A DNA stretch of 64,000 nucleotides from Hyphomicrobiales bacterium (GCA_021286855.1 JAJTBO010000007.1:87781-151780), one strand, 5' to 3'; counted from the stretch's first letter, positions 26,961 through 36,069 are shown. Notes: generated from the letters alone by a model not told the origin. Numbers and translations: made by a program.

Positions 26961-28669
26961 TCGTCGCTCGCGAGGACGAATCGCGCGCCCATGTCGCGAC
27001 CGGCGCGTGGGGGCGCGTCACCCTCGATCAGATCGTCGCGCGCAACGCCGAGACCCGCCCCGATCACCTCGCGCTCGTCGACTTCGCCGATCGCGCCGAA
27101 TGGACCTGCGGCGCGCCCGAACGCCTCACCTGGAAGGCGCTCGACGTCCGCGTCGAGGCGCTCGCCGCCTTCTTCGCCGCCGTCGGCCTGAAGTCCGACA
27201 CCGTCGTCGCCCTGCAGATGCCGCCGACCAGCGACGCCGTCGTCGCGCTCTTCGCCTGTTCGCGCGCCGGCCTGATCGTCGCGCCGCTGCCGCTCGCCGC
27301 CCGCGAGGCCGACGCCGCCGCGCTCTGCCGCCGGCTCGGCGTGCGCGCCATCGTCACCGTCGCGCGCACCGAAGAGGAGACGCACGGCGTCCGCCTGCGC
27401 GACGTCGCCGCCGATCTCTTCCAGATCCGCTTCGTCTTCGGCGCCGGCGGCGATCTGCCCGATGGGCTGGTCGATCTTTCCGCCGTCTTCGACGAGGCCG
27501 CCGCCCTCGGCGCCGCGCCGGCGCTCGGCCGCAAGGGCAATCCGGCCGATCACGCCTTCACGGTCGAGGTCGCCGCCCTCGCCGACGACGCCCGCGACGA
27601 GAGCCTCGGCGACGCCGGCCGCTCCCTGCCGTTGCCGCGCTCGCACAACCACTGGATCGCCACCGGCCTGATGACCCTGCTCGAGGCCGGCGTCGGCCGC
27701 GATTCGGTGATCCTGTCGCCCTTCGCCCCCTCCGGCGTGGTCGGCGTCGGCGTCGCCGTGGTGCCCTGGCTGATCGCCGGCGCGACCCTGGCTCTCGGCC
27801 TGCCGCGCTCGACCGACGTGCTCGCCGACGAGGCCGAACGGCTCGGCGCCACCCACGTCGCCGCGCCGGCGCCGCACGCCGCCCGCCTCGCCGACCGGCT
27901 GGCCCTGCGCCGCCTGTCGCCGACCCTGCTCGCCGTCGCCGAGGAGGAGCCGGAGGATCGGCCGATGCCCGCCGGCGTCGACGTCGTCGACGTCACGCCG
28001 CTCGGCGCCTACGGCCTGGTCGCCCGCCGCCGCGCCGAGCCGAGCGGCCCGCGCCCGCTGCCGATCGGCCCCTGCGCCGCCCCCGCCGACGCGCCGAACG
28101 CGCCCGTGCTGGTCGAGATCCGCCTGAAGGCGATCCCCCAGCGCGCCGGCCAGATGGTCTCCGGCCGCCCGCTCGGCGGCGAGGTGCAGCTCCGTGGCGC
28201 CATGGCGCCGCACTTCAACTGGCCGACCACCGCCCAGGAGCGCAAACATCGGCCGCGCGATCCGGAAGGCTGGATGGCGACCGGCCTCGGCGCGCGCGTC
28301 GTCACCGCTCAGCCGCCGACCTGCGAACTCGCCGGGCGCATCGACGAGACCGTCCGCATCGGCCAGACCCTCTACGATCTGACCGTCGTCGACGCGCTCT
28401 ATCGCGCCGTCGACGGCGTCGCCGACGCCGCCGCCTTCCTGGTCGAGACGCCGGAGACCGGCCGCGCCGTCGCCGCCGCGGTGGTGCCCGCCCCCGGCCG
28501 GCGCTTCGATCCGGAGAGCTTCCGCGCGGCGATCGCCGAATCCCGCGTCGGCCTCGCCGAGATCCCGGTCCGGGTCTTCGCCGTGCCGGCGATCGCCCGC
28601 GGCCCGTCCGGCCGCATCCTGCGCTCCGGCATGGCTCAGCATCTGATGACCCTGCCGCGCGCCCGCTGA
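26957..28669 (+). CDS. Degenerate AMP-binding/acyl-CoA-synthetase-like protein
   Basis: The 570-residue protein keeps the overall plan of class I adenylate-forming enzymes: N-terminal LTWKALDVRVEALAAFFAAVGLKSDTVVALQMP, a core Rossmann-like region, and a C-terminal subdomain (AGRIDETVRIGQTLYDLTVVDALYRAVDGVADAAAF ... GPSGRILRS). The phosphate-binding motif (Y-T-S-G-T-T-G-x-P-K) is replaced around residues 205-235 by a stretch with no glycine-rich loop, and the acidic A7 motif (TGD) reads MATGLGAR. Catalysis therefore looks lost or altered. It is coupled to the binding-protein gene by an ATGA overlap, so it may act in the same uptake process. Confidence 0.72.
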   Translation: MIVAREDESRAHVATGAWGRVTLDQIVARNAETRPDHLALVDFADRAEWTCGAPERLTWKALDVRVEALAAFFAAVGLKSDTVVALQMPPTSDAVVALFACSRAGLIVAPLPLAAREADAAALCRRLGVRAIVTVARTEEETHGVRLRDVAADLFQIRFVFGAGGDLPDGLVDLSAVFDEAAALGAAPALGRKGNPADHAFTVEVAALADDARDESLGDAGRSLPLPRSHNHWIATGLMTLLEAGVGRDSVILSPFAPSGVVGVGVAVVPWLIAGATLALGLPRSTDVLADEAERLGATHVAAPAPHAARLADRLALRRLSPTLLAVAEEEPEDRPMPAGVDVVDVTPLGAYGLVARRRAEPSGPRPLPIGPCAAPADAPNAPVLVEIRLKAIPQRAGQMVSGRPLGGEVQLRGAMAPHFNWPTTAQERKHRPRDPEGWMATGLGARVVTAQPPTCELAGRIDETVRIGQTLYDLTVVDALYRAVDGVADAAAFLVETPETGRAVAAAVVPAPGRRFDPESFRAAIAESRVGLAEIPVRVFAVPAIARGPSGRILRSGMAQHLMTLPRAR

Positions 28670-28747
28670 TCGCTCGTTGCGACGGGTCGGAGAGCATTCG
28701 GTAACCACGCGGAGGCTAGGATCGGGCGTTTGGGAGATCCTGCCGCC

Positions 28748-30061
28748 ATGTCCTACCGTGGACGCGTCCTCGTCGTCGAAGAAACTCCGCGCCCCGACAC
28801 CCGTCGCCTGTGGGAGGGCATCCGCGCCGACGGCTGGGACGTCCGCGCCCTGCCGCTCGCCCGCGCCGCCGAACGCGCCGCCCACGACCACCCCGACGTC
28901 GTCGTGCTGAACTTCGCCGCCGCCGAGGACGAGACCGACCGAACCCGCTATCGCGACGCCGCCGCCCGCATCGCCATGTTGCGCGGCCCCCGCCGCCTGC
29001 CGGTGGTCGCCCTCGACGAGCATCGCAGCGACGACGATCGGGCGATCGGCCTCTCCGACGTGTTGCGCGCGCCCTGGTCGATCGCCCAGGTCTCGGCCCG
29101 CCTCGGCTCGCTCGCCCGCCTCGCCGGCATGCGCGCCGAAATGCTGCGCCGCCTCGACACCGCCGCCCGCTTCGGCCTGTCGCGCGCCGAACCCGACCTC
29201 GGCGGCGCGCTCGCCGACGCCCACGTCCTGGTGGTCGGCGCCGGCATCCGCTACTTCACCATCGAACGGGCCCTCGCCAAGCGCTCGACCCTGATCGGCG
29301 CCTTCACCATCGACACCGCGGTCGACTACCTCGAACGTCGGCCCTTCGACGCCGTCGTCGTCAACCTGCCGCTCGAGGACGGCATCGAGTTCCTCGAACT
29401 GCTGCGCCGCAACCCAGACACCTTCGCCCTGCCCGCCGTCGTCCTGACCGGCGAGAGCGAACCGCGCCTCGTCGAGGCCATCCGCGAGGCCGGTGCCACC
29501 GACGTCGTCTTCGCCGACGAGGGCGAAGCGCTGTTCGCCGGCCGCGTCGAAGCCGCGATGACCGAGCATCGCATGCGGCTGGCGCTCAAGGCGGCCTACG
29601 GCGACACCCGTCACGAACAGACGCTCGACGCGACCACCGGCCTCTATCGCCGCGCCTTTCTGATGGAGCATCTCGCGACGCTCTTCGAAGACGCCCGCGA
29701 CCACGACGAACCGCTCGCCGTGGTCGGCCTGCGCATCGTCGAACTGGCCGAGATCAACGGGGAGTTCGGTTGGGCCGCCGGCGACCGGCTGCTCGCCCAG
29801 ATCGGCCGCATCGTCGCCCGTCTGGTGCGCGGCGAGGACCTCGCCGCCCGCGCCGGCGGCGATCGCCTCGCGCTGCTGTTGCCGGGCTGCGACGCGGAGA
29901 CGGCGCGCCCCGCCGCCGATCGCATCGTCGGCATTCTCGAGACCACCGCCTTCTCGCTGCCCGGCGCCACCGGCCCGGTCTACGTGACGCTGGAGGTCGG
30001 CGTCGTCGACCTCGACGGCGACGAGACCGCCGCCGCTCTCCTCGCTCGCGCCTACGCCTGA
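28748..30061 (+). CDS. REC-REC-GGDEF protein with degenerate active site and intact I-site (PopA-like)
   Basis: The 437-residue protein resembles PleD/PopA in architecture: receiver-like domains at ~residues 5-120 (VLVVEE ... VVVLNF) and 155-275 (VLVVGA ... VVVNLPL), then a GGDEF domain (~285-435, DATTGLYRRAFLMEHL). Both receivers have Asn where the phospho-acceptor Asp belongs. The GGDEF signature reads GGDRL, with the catalytic Glu replaced by Arg, but the inhibitory I-site RxxD (RGED) is kept five residues before it. It is therefore likely a c-di-GMP-binding effector rather than a cyclase. I preferred the ATG at 28748 over a TTG at 28730. It overlaps the convergent deacetylase by ten bases. 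Confidence 0.8.
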   Translation: MSYRGRVLVVEETPRPDTRRLWEGIRADGWDVRALPLARAAERAAHDHPDVVVLNFAAAEDETDRTRYRDAAARIAMLRGPRRLPVVALDEHRSDDDRAIGLSDVLRAPWSIAQVSARLGSLARLAGMRAEMLRRLDTAARFGLSRAEPDLGGALADAHVLVVGAGIRYFTIERALAKRSTLIGAFTIDTAVDYLERRPFDAVVVNLPLEDGIEFLELLRRNPDTFALPAVVLTGESEPRLVEAIREAGATDVVFADEGEALFAGRVEAAMTEHRMRLALKAAYGDTRHEQTLDATTGLYRRAFLMEHLATLFEDARDHDEPLAVVGLRIVELAEINGEFGWAAGDRLLAQIGRIVARLVRGEDLAARAGGDRLALLLPGCDAETARPAADRIVGILETTAFSLPGATGPVYVTLEVGVVDLDGDETAAALLARAYA

Positions 30062-30912
30062 GCCACGTCGCTCATCCGCCCGAGCCGGAGGCCGGAGGCG
30101 GAGAGGTCGCGGGCGAAGGCCTCGCTCGCCAGATGATCGTATTCGGCCCTTCGCGCCGCGTCGATCGCGTCCGACGGATCCGCCGGCAAGGCCGAATGCG
30201 CCGGATGGCACATCACCAGCGGGCGGGGCCCGAGCGCCGTCAGAAACTTCGGGAAGACCGACGCGAACCGATCCGGCCGAAACGCGGTGACGCCGCCGAA
30301 CCCTTCGTTGACGACGATGCCGCGCGCCCGCGCCGCCGCCGAAAAGCCCGTCGCCAGCGCCGTCAGGAACGCCGCCTTGGCCGGCTCGACGCCGCGACGG
30401 ACGATCGCGCCCGGCCGCTCCGAACAATCGCGCAGCCAGGTCCGGCGCGGATCGAGAAGCCCGATGTCGAAGGCGGCGAACAGGCCGCGCCGCACGCCGG
30501 GGAAGACATGGACGTGCTGGTGGCCGTCGAGAAAGTCCGGATCGCGCCCGACCACCGCCCGAAAACGATCCAGCTGCCGCCCGATCTCCGCCGTGATCTC
30601 CTCGTAGTCGATGCGTCCCGTCAGCGAGCGGGAGAGGACGCGTCCGAGCGTCGCCGCTTCGCCGTGCGCGTCGAGCGTGCGGATCGGCCCGAGCGGAGCG
30701 AGTTCGGTGAGCGTGAAGTGCAGTCCGATGTCGATCCGATCGGCCAGCGGCGCGAGCAGCGCGGCGTCGCGCTCGAAACGCGGGCCCGCCACCATGCAGC
30801 TCGTCGCCGAGAGACGTCCGGCCCGCGCCAGCGACACGACGCCCGCATCGATCGCCGGCGACAGACCGAAGTCGTCGGCGCACAAGACGATGCTTCCCAC
30901 CACCCTCGACAT
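30052..30912 (-). CDS. ChbG/HpnK (YdjC-like) carbohydrate deacetylase
   Basis: The 286-residue YdjC-family metal-dependent deacetylase has CADDFGLSPAID (catalytic and metal-binding Asp), IGLHFTLTE (His ligand) and DGHQHVHVFPGV (HxH motif), the set found in ChbG, HpnK and NaxD. Enzymes of this family remove N-acetyl groups from sugars, including polyprenyl-phosphate-linked GalNAc in Francisella (NaxD). The ATG at 30912 follows AAAGAGGG. It is divergent from a polyprenyl-phosphate GT2 and a YfhO-type membrane protein, and the shared context favours a lipid-linked sugar substrate over chitobiose or hopanoid. I see no hopanoid genes in the window. Confidence 0.82.
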   Translation of the reverse strand: MSRVVGSIVLCADDFGLSPAIDAGVVSLARAGRLSATSCMVAGPRFERDAALLAPLADRIDIGLHFTLTELAPLGPIRTLDAHGEAATLGRVLSRSLTGRIDYEEITAEIGRQLDRFRAVVGRDPDFLDGHQHVHVFPGVRRGLFAAFDIGLLDPRRTWLRDCSERPGAIVRRGVEPAKAAFLTALATGFSAAARARGIVVNEGFGGVTAFRPDRFASVFPKFLTALGPRPLVMCHPAHSALPADPSDAIDAARRAEYDHLASEAFARDLSASGLRLGRMSDVAQA

Positions 30913-31073
30913 CCCTCTTTCGCGACGCCTAGGTACGCTCGGCGCGGCGCGAGACTTCGCCCCCGCGCGTCGCACGACTTCACCATTGACGCCTCGCCGA
31001 ATACCGGCGAAGTCTTCGCCGCCCGGCGGCCATTGGATACACGACGGGCCGCGCCAGTGAAAGGACCGAGACC

Positions 31074-32105
31074 ATGACGTCTGCGCCGGCCTCCCCGACG
31101 CGAACCCCGCTCAGAGCCCGTCTGGTCAGCGTCGTGCTGCCCATGCACAACGAGCGCGACGGCCTCGATCGGCTGTTCGGCCGGCTCGTGCCGGTGCTGG
31201 AGAGCCTCGGCGCGCCCTTCGAGATCGTCTGCGTCGACGACGGCTCGCGCGACGACACTTGGGCCCGGCTGAAGGAGGCGCGCGCCCGCGTGCCGAACCT
31301 CAAGATCGTCACCTTCTCGCGCAACTTCGGCAAGGAGATCGCCGTCACCGCCGGCCTCGCCCACACCAAGGGCGACGTGGTGATCGTGATGGACAGCGAC
31401 CTCCAGCATCCGCCGGAGGCGATCCCGGATCTCGTCGCCCATTGGAACGGCGGCGACTTCGACGTGGTTTTCGCCCGCCGCGTCGACCTCGATCGCGGCA
31501 CCTTCCTGCGCAACGCCTTCTCGCAGGCCTTCTACCGCGCCTTCGACTACATGAGCGAGATCAGCGTCGACCGCGAGACCGGCGACTTCGGCGCCTACGA
31601 CCGCAAGGTGATCGACGCCTTCCTCGCCATGCCCGAGCGCAACCGCTTCAACCGCGGCCTGTTCGCCTGGGCCGGGTTCCGCACCACCACCCTTCCGGTG
31701 ACCATGGAGGAGCGGCAGACCGGCGCGTCGTCCTGGGGCTTCGTCAAGCTCGTCCGCCTCGCCATCGCCGCGATCACCTCCTTCGGCACCCTGCCCCTGA
31801 AGATCTGGGCGGTGATCGGGACGATCGTGTCGCTGTCCTCGCTGCTCTACGGCGCCTGGGTGGTGATGAAGACCCTGATCTTCGGCGCCGACGTGCCGGG
31901 CTTCCCGTCCCTGATGGTGGCGATCCTGTTCTTCTCCGGCATCCAGCTCGTCGGCCTCGGCATCATCGGCGAATATCTCGGTCAGGTGTTCTTCGAGGTG
32001 AAGCGGCGACCGCTCTACTTCGTCCGCGAGACCCACGGCTTCGACGAGACGCCGGCCGCCCCGGCCGCGGCGCCGCAGTCCCACCCGACGGAGACGCGAG
32101 GGTGA
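31074..32105 (+). CDS. Polyprenyl-phosphate glycosyltransferase, GT2 (GtrB/ArnC/FlmF-like)
   Basis: The 343-residue protein has an N-terminal GT2 domain with VSVVLPMHNE, VCVDDGSRDDT, VTFSRNFGKEIAVTAG and MDSDLQHPPEAI (DxD-type metal site), the pattern of DPM1/ArnC/GtrB enzymes, then RQTGASSWGFVKL before two C-terminal membrane helices (~residues 240-265 and 280-305). These enzymes load a sugar from a nucleotide donor onto undecaprenyl phosphate at the cytoplasmic face. Its TGA overlaps the GTG of the following membrane protein gene (GTGA), and it is divergent from the YdjC-family deacetylase. Confidence 0.9.
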   Translation: MTSAPASPTRTPLRARLVSVVLPMHNERDGLDRLFGRLVPVLESLGAPFEIVCVDDGSRDDTWARLKEARARVPNLKIVTFSRNFGKEIAVTAGLAHTKGDVVIVMDSDLQHPPEAIPDLVAHWNGGDFDVVFARRVDLDRGTFLRNAFSQAFYRAFDYMSEISVDRETGDFGAYDRKVIDAFLAMPERNRFNRGLFAWAGFRTTTLPVTMEERQTGASSWGFVKLVRLAIAAITSFGTLPLKIWAVIGTIVSLSSLLYGAWVVMKTLIFGADVPGFPSLMVAILFFSGIQLVGLGIIGEYLGQVFFEVKRRPLYFVRETHGFDETPAAPAAAPQSHPTETRG

Positions 32106-34513
32106 ACGCCACCGAGCGCAGCGCGCGGATCGGCGCGCCGGATCTCTGGTTCGTCCTCGTCGTCCTCGCCCTCGCCTGGGTCTGGCTGACGCGGCCGTGG
32201 CTGTTCGGCGGCCTCACCGTGCCGTGGGACGCGGAGGCGCATTTCCGCGCCCAGCTCGGCTTTCTCGCCCATTCGATCCACGAGGGCCGAGGGATCGCCT
32301 GGAACCCCTGGATCTTCGCCGGTTGGTCGCAGATTTCCGACCCGCAGTCGCTGATCTTCGTGCCGGTCTTCCTGATTCTGGCGCTGGTCGATCCCGATCC
32401 GTCCGCCCAGGCGATGGACGCGGCCGTCTTCGTCCAACTCGCGGTCGGCGGCCTCTTCCTGGCGCTGTGGTTCCGTGATCGCGGCTGGCACGCCGGCGGC
32501 GCCGTCGTCGCCGCCCTCGCCTTCGCCTTCGGCGGCTCCGCCGCATGGCGTCTGCAGCACACGGGACAGGTGGCGACCTTCGCCATGCTGCCGGTGGTGC
32601 TCTTCTGCCTCGACCGTATGGTCGCGCGGCGTTCGATCTGGTGGGGTCTGTGGACCGGCGTCGCCGCCGGCCTTCTCGTCATGGGCCGGGATCAGATCGC
32701 GCTTCTGTCGATCTACTATCTCTTCGGCCATGCCCTGTGGGAGATCTTCACCCGGCCGCGGCCGCTCGGCCACTTCGCCGCGACCATCCTGCCCGGCCTC
32801 GCCGTGATCGTCGGCGGCCTTCTCGTCGTCGCCGTTCCGGTCGCGATGACGATGCTGCTCGTCGAACATTCCAACCGCCCGGCGATCGACTTCATCGGCG
32901 CCGGCAAGGGCTCGCTGCCGCCCGAAGCGCTGATCTCCGCGGTGATCGCCGATCTCTTCGGCCAGGGCGACCAGAAGGTGGACTATTGGGGGCCGCCGTC
33001 CCCGGCCTTCGGCTACACCGACGTCTATCTCGCCCAGAACATGGGCGCGGTCTACGCCGGCGCGATCCCGATCCTGACCATCCTCCTCGCCGGCATCGGC
33101 CGCGGCCGCCTCTTCGCCAAGGAGATCGGCTGGCAGGCGATCGCCGCCGCGTTCTTCGTCCTCTACACCGTCGGCTGGTACACGCCCGCCTTCCACGTCT
33201 TCTACGACGTGATGCCCGGCGTCAAACTCTACCGCCGCCCCGCCGACGGCGCCTTCCTGATCGGTTTCGCCATCGCCGTGCTCGGCGGCTGGCTGACCCA
33301 CCGGCTGCTGACCGAACCCCGCCCCGGCCCTTCCTCCCTCCCGGTCAAGGCTATCCAGGCGACGATCCTCGCGATCGTCTTCGCCGTGCTGCCGATCGCC
33401 TTCGGCCTCCACGCCGATCGCCTCGCCCTGGTCTGGAAGCCGCTCCTGACCGCGCTCGCCTTCGCCGCCGCCGGCGGCGTCGTGATCGTCGCCGCCCGCG
33501 CCTTCGTGCGCGACGGCTCGCCCCGCGGCGGCGCGATCGCCGTCGCCCTGCTCGGCCTCTTCACCGCCTTCGATCTCTCCTGGAACAACGCGCCGAACGA
33601 ATCGACCGCCTATCCGACCGCCACCTTCGACGCCCTGAACACGCAGACGAAGGACCCGGTCGTCGCCTTCCTGAAGGCGAAGGTCGCCGAGAACGACCAC
33701 GGCGTCCGCCGCGATCGCGTCGAACTGGTCGGCATCGGCTTCCATTGGCCGAACATCGGCATGCTGCACGGGCTCGAACACACGCTCGGCTACAACCCGC
33801 TCCGCACCGCGATCTACGAGGCCGCCACCGGCGCCATCGACCACATCGCCATCCCCGAGCAGAAGACCTTCACGTCGCTGAACCCGTCCTACGACGCCCT
33901 CCTCGACGACATGCTCGGACTTCGCTGGATCGCCACGTCGCTGCCGATCGAGAAGATCGATCACGCCCTGAAGCCGGGCCGCCTGACCGAAGTCGCCCAC
34001 TTTCCGGCCATCCCCGGGATCTACCCCGCCCCCGGCCGCCCCGAGACCTGGATCTACGAGAACCCGCGCGCCCTGCCGCGCGTCCTCCTCGTCGACCGCG
34101 CCCGTCTGATCGATCAGCGCATGGTCCTCGCCGAAGGGCGCTGGCCCGACGGCTTCGACCCGACCCGCGAGGTTCTGGTCCACCTGAGCGGCGAAGGCAC
34201 CTGGGAGGGGCCGACCCCGGCCGCCGAACCGACCGCGACCCCGCCCGGCAAGGCCGAGATCGTCCGATACCTCAACACCGAGGTGGCGATCGACGTCGAC
34301 ATGGAACGCCCCGGCTTCCTCGTCCTCAACGACGCCTGGCACCGCTGGTGGAAGGTCGAGATCGACGGCGCGCCGACCGATCTCTACCGGGCGAACCTGC
34401 TCTTCCGCACGCTTCGGGTGCCCGCCGGTCGGCACCGGGTGCGCTTCACCTTCCGCCCCTTCGAGGGGGTCTGGCGCGATTTTCCCATTCTGCTCGGCGC
34501 CAAGGCGAAATGA
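32102..34513 (+). CDS. YfhO-like multi-helix membrane glycosyltransferase (GT-C type)
   Basis: The 803-residue protein has about a dozen helices in residues 15-500 and a C-terminal soluble part ending with VLNDAWHRWWKVEIDGAPTDLYRANLLFRTLRVPAG, the beta-rich YfhO ending seen in bacterial GT-C proteins that use polyprenyl-phosphate sugars. The first periplasmic loop (PWDAEAHFRAQLGFLAHSIHEGRGIAWNPW) has the acidic residues expected of GT-C catalytic loops. It likely transfers a lipid-linked sugar to a cell-envelope acceptor on the periplasmic side. It starts at GTG 32102 inside the GT2 stop codon and is therefore coupled to it. Confidence 0.82.
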   Translation: MNATERSARIGAPDLWFVLVVLALAWVWLTRPWLFGGLTVPWDAEAHFRAQLGFLAHSIHEGRGIAWNPWIFAGWSQISDPQSLIFVPVFLILALVDPDPSAQAMDAAVFVQLAVGGLFLALWFRDRGWHAGGAVVAALAFAFGGSAAWRLQHTGQVATFAMLPVVLFCLDRMVARRSIWWGLWTGVAAGLLVMGRDQIALLSIYYLFGHALWEIFTRPRPLGHFAATILPGLAVIVGGLLVVAVPVAMTMLLVEHSNRPAIDFIGAGKGSLPPEALISAVIADLFGQGDQKVDYWGPPSPAFGYTDVYLAQNMGAVYAGAIPILTILLAGIGRGRLFAKEIGWQAIAAAFFVLYTVGWYTPAFHVFYDVMPGVKLYRRPADGAFLIGFAIAVLGGWLTHRLLTEPRPGPSSLPVKAIQATILAIVFAVLPIAFGLHADRLALVWKPLLTALAFAAAGGVVIVAARAFVRDGSPRGGAIAVALLGLFTAFDLSWNNAPNESTAYPTATFDALNTQTKDPVVAFLKAKVAENDHGVRRDRVELVGIGFHWPNIGMLHGLEHTLGYNPLRTAIYEAATGAIDHIAIPEQKTFTSLNPSYDALLDDMLGLRWIATSLPIEKIDHALKPGRLTEVAHFPAIPGIYPAPGRPETWIYENPRALPRVLLVDRARLIDQRMVLAEGRWPDGFDPTREVLVHLSGEGTWEGPTPAAEPTATPPGKAEIVRYLNTEVAIDVDMERPGFLVLNDAWHRWWKVEIDGAPTDLYRANLLFRTLRVPAGRHRVRFTFRPFEGVWRDFPILLGAKAK

Positions 34514-34616
34514 ACCGTCGGCGAGGCGTCGCGATCGCCGGCGAAACCCGTTAGAGTGACGTTTCACGGACGCCGCTTCGCCCGGCGTCTCCCTCCGTCC
34601 CCGCCCCCGATCGCCG

Positions 34617-35777
34617 ATGACCCTCTCCGCCACCGAGATTCTCGCCCGCCTCGTCGCCTTCGACACCACCAGCCGCAACTCCAATCTGCCGCTGATCGAA
34701 TGGGTCGAGGAGCTTCTCAGCCGTCACGGCGTGCCCTTCGAGCGGGTCTATGATCCGACCGGAACCAAGGCCTGCCTGTGGGCGACCGTCGGCCCGAAGG
34801 ACGTCGCCGGCTACGTCCTGTCCGGCCACACCGACGTCGTCCCCGTCGACGACCAGGATTGGGCGACCGACCCCTTCACCCTCACCGAAGTGGGGTCTCG
34901 CCTCTACGGCCGCGGCACGTCCGACATGAAGGGCTTCTCCGCGGTGTTCCTCTCGCGTCTCGAGAAGATGCTCGAAGAACCGCTCGCAAAGCCGATCCAC
35001 ATCTGCCTTTCCCACGACGAGGAAGTCGGCTGTATCGGGGTGCGCAACGCACTCGCCCGGATCGACGAGCTCGCCCCCGTCACGCCGCTCGCCGCCTTCG
35101 TCGGCGAACCGACCGAGATGGCCGTCGTCGTCGCCCACAAGGCGAAGTGGTCCTATCGGGTGAGCGTGCGAGGCCACGCTTGCCACTCCTCGCTCGCCCC
35201 GAAGGGCGTCAACGCCATCGAGGCGGCGGCCGAGGTGATCGCCGAGATCCGCGCCATCGGCCGCGACTTCGAGGCGACGGGCCCGCGCGATCCCCTCTAC
35301 GACGTGCCCTTCTCGACCTCCCACGTCGGCGTCATCCACGGCGGCACCGCGCTCAACATCGTGCCCGAGCACTGCGTCTTCGAATTCGAGTTCCGCATGC
35401 TCGCCGGCGTCGATCACCAGCCCTTCGAGGACCGCCTGCGCGCCCATGTCGCCGAGAAGATCGAGCCCTGGATGAAGGCGCGCGCGCCGGAGGCCGGGAT
35501 CACGCTCGAGATGGTCAACGGCTTCCCCGGCTTCGACACGCCGCCCGAAGCCGACGCCACCGTGCTCGCCAAGCGTCTCGCCGGCCGCAACGACCACACC
35601 AAGGTCGCCTACGGCACCGAAGCCGGCCTCTTCGTCGCCATGGCCAAGATCCCGACCGTGGTGGTCGGCCCCGGCTCGATCGGACAGGCCCACATCCCCA
35701 ACGAGTTCATCGAGAAGAGCGAACTCGACAAGTGCGGCGTCTTCGTCGACCGCCTGATCGACCACTGCCGGACCTGA
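34617..35777 (+). CDS. argE: Acetylornithine deacetylase ArgE
   Basis: This is a 386-residue M20 family metallohydrolase. Metal-binding motifs are SGHTDVVPV (~70), YGRGTSDMKG (~97-106), the catalytic HDEEVGCIG (~130) and GEPTEM; the C-terminal GPGSIGQAHIPNE carries the last His. The dimerisation domain occupies ~175-290. It matches the ArgE branch found in alphaproteobacteria, which frees ornithine from N-acetylornithine in arginine synthesis; these bacteria often also use ArgJ, so it may serve peripheral catabolism. There is no clear ribosome-binding site before the ATG. It converges on the FlhB-like gene. Confidence 0.9.
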   Translation: MTLSATEILARLVAFDTTSRNSNLPLIEWVEELLSRHGVPFERVYDPTGTKACLWATVGPKDVAGYVLSGHTDVVPVDDQDWATDPFTLTEVGSRLYGRGTSDMKGFSAVFLSRLEKMLEEPLAKPIHICLSHDEEVGCIGVRNALARIDELAPVTPLAAFVGEPTEMAVVVAHKAKWSYRVSVRGHACHSSLAPKGVNAIEAAAEVIAEIRAIGRDFEATGPRDPLYDVPFSTSHVGVIHGGTALNIVPEHCVFEFEFRMLAGVDHQPFEDRLRAHVAEKIEPWMKARAPEAGITLEMVNGFPGFDTPPEADATVLAKRLAGRNDHTKVAYGTEAGLFVAMAKIPTVVVGPGSIGQAHIPNEFIEKSELDKCGVFVDRLIDHCRT

Positions 35778-35789
35778 CGCGCGGCGCGC

Positions 35790-36062
35790 TCACTTCATCT
35801 TGCCCGACGCCCGGAGCACGAAGGCGATGACCTCGGCCACCGCCTTGAACAGCGGCTCGGGAATCGGCCGATCGAGCTCGACCGCCGACAGCGCCTTGGC
35901 CAGCAGCGGGTTCTCCTCGACCGGCACGCCGGCCTCCTCGGCCTTGGCGACGATCGTCTCGGCGACGTGGCCCTCGCCCCGGGCGACAACGGTCGGGACC
36001 CCCTTGCCCTCCCACTTGAGGGCGACCGCCAGACGCTTCGACAAATCGTCTTTGTCGCTCAT
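35790..36062 (-). CDS. FlhB C-terminal-domain homologue (EscU/YscU/HrcU-type switch protein)
   Basis: The 90-residue protein is equivalent to the cytoplasmic C-terminal domain of FlhB alone: RLAVALKWEGKGVPTVVARGEGHVAETIVAKAEEAGVPVEENPLLAKAL and so on, ending KAVAEVIAFVLRASGKMK. The autocleavage NPTH that precedes this part in FlhB is absent, as expected for a stand-alone domain, and there are no membrane helices. I chose the ATG at 36062 over an adjacent GTG. It lies seven bases after a FliK-like gene, the same pairing as the FliK-like/FlhB-C genes ylqG-ylqH of Bacillus. Confidence 0.85.
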   Translation of the reverse strand: MSDKDDLSKRLAVALKWEGKGVPTVVARGEGHVAETIVAKAEEAGVPVEENPLLAKALSAVELDRPIPEPLFKAVAEVIAFVLRASGKMK

Positions 36063-36069
36063 CACGCCC

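Noticed and set aside
28748..30061. Active diguanylate cyclase PleD
   Set aside because: The GGDEF motif is GGDRL and both receivers lack the phospho-acceptor aspartate; divK is not adjacent.
26831..30883. 1350-codon minus-strand open frame
   Set aside because: Antisense to three supported genes and free of any recognisable domain; stop scarcity in GC-rich DNA.
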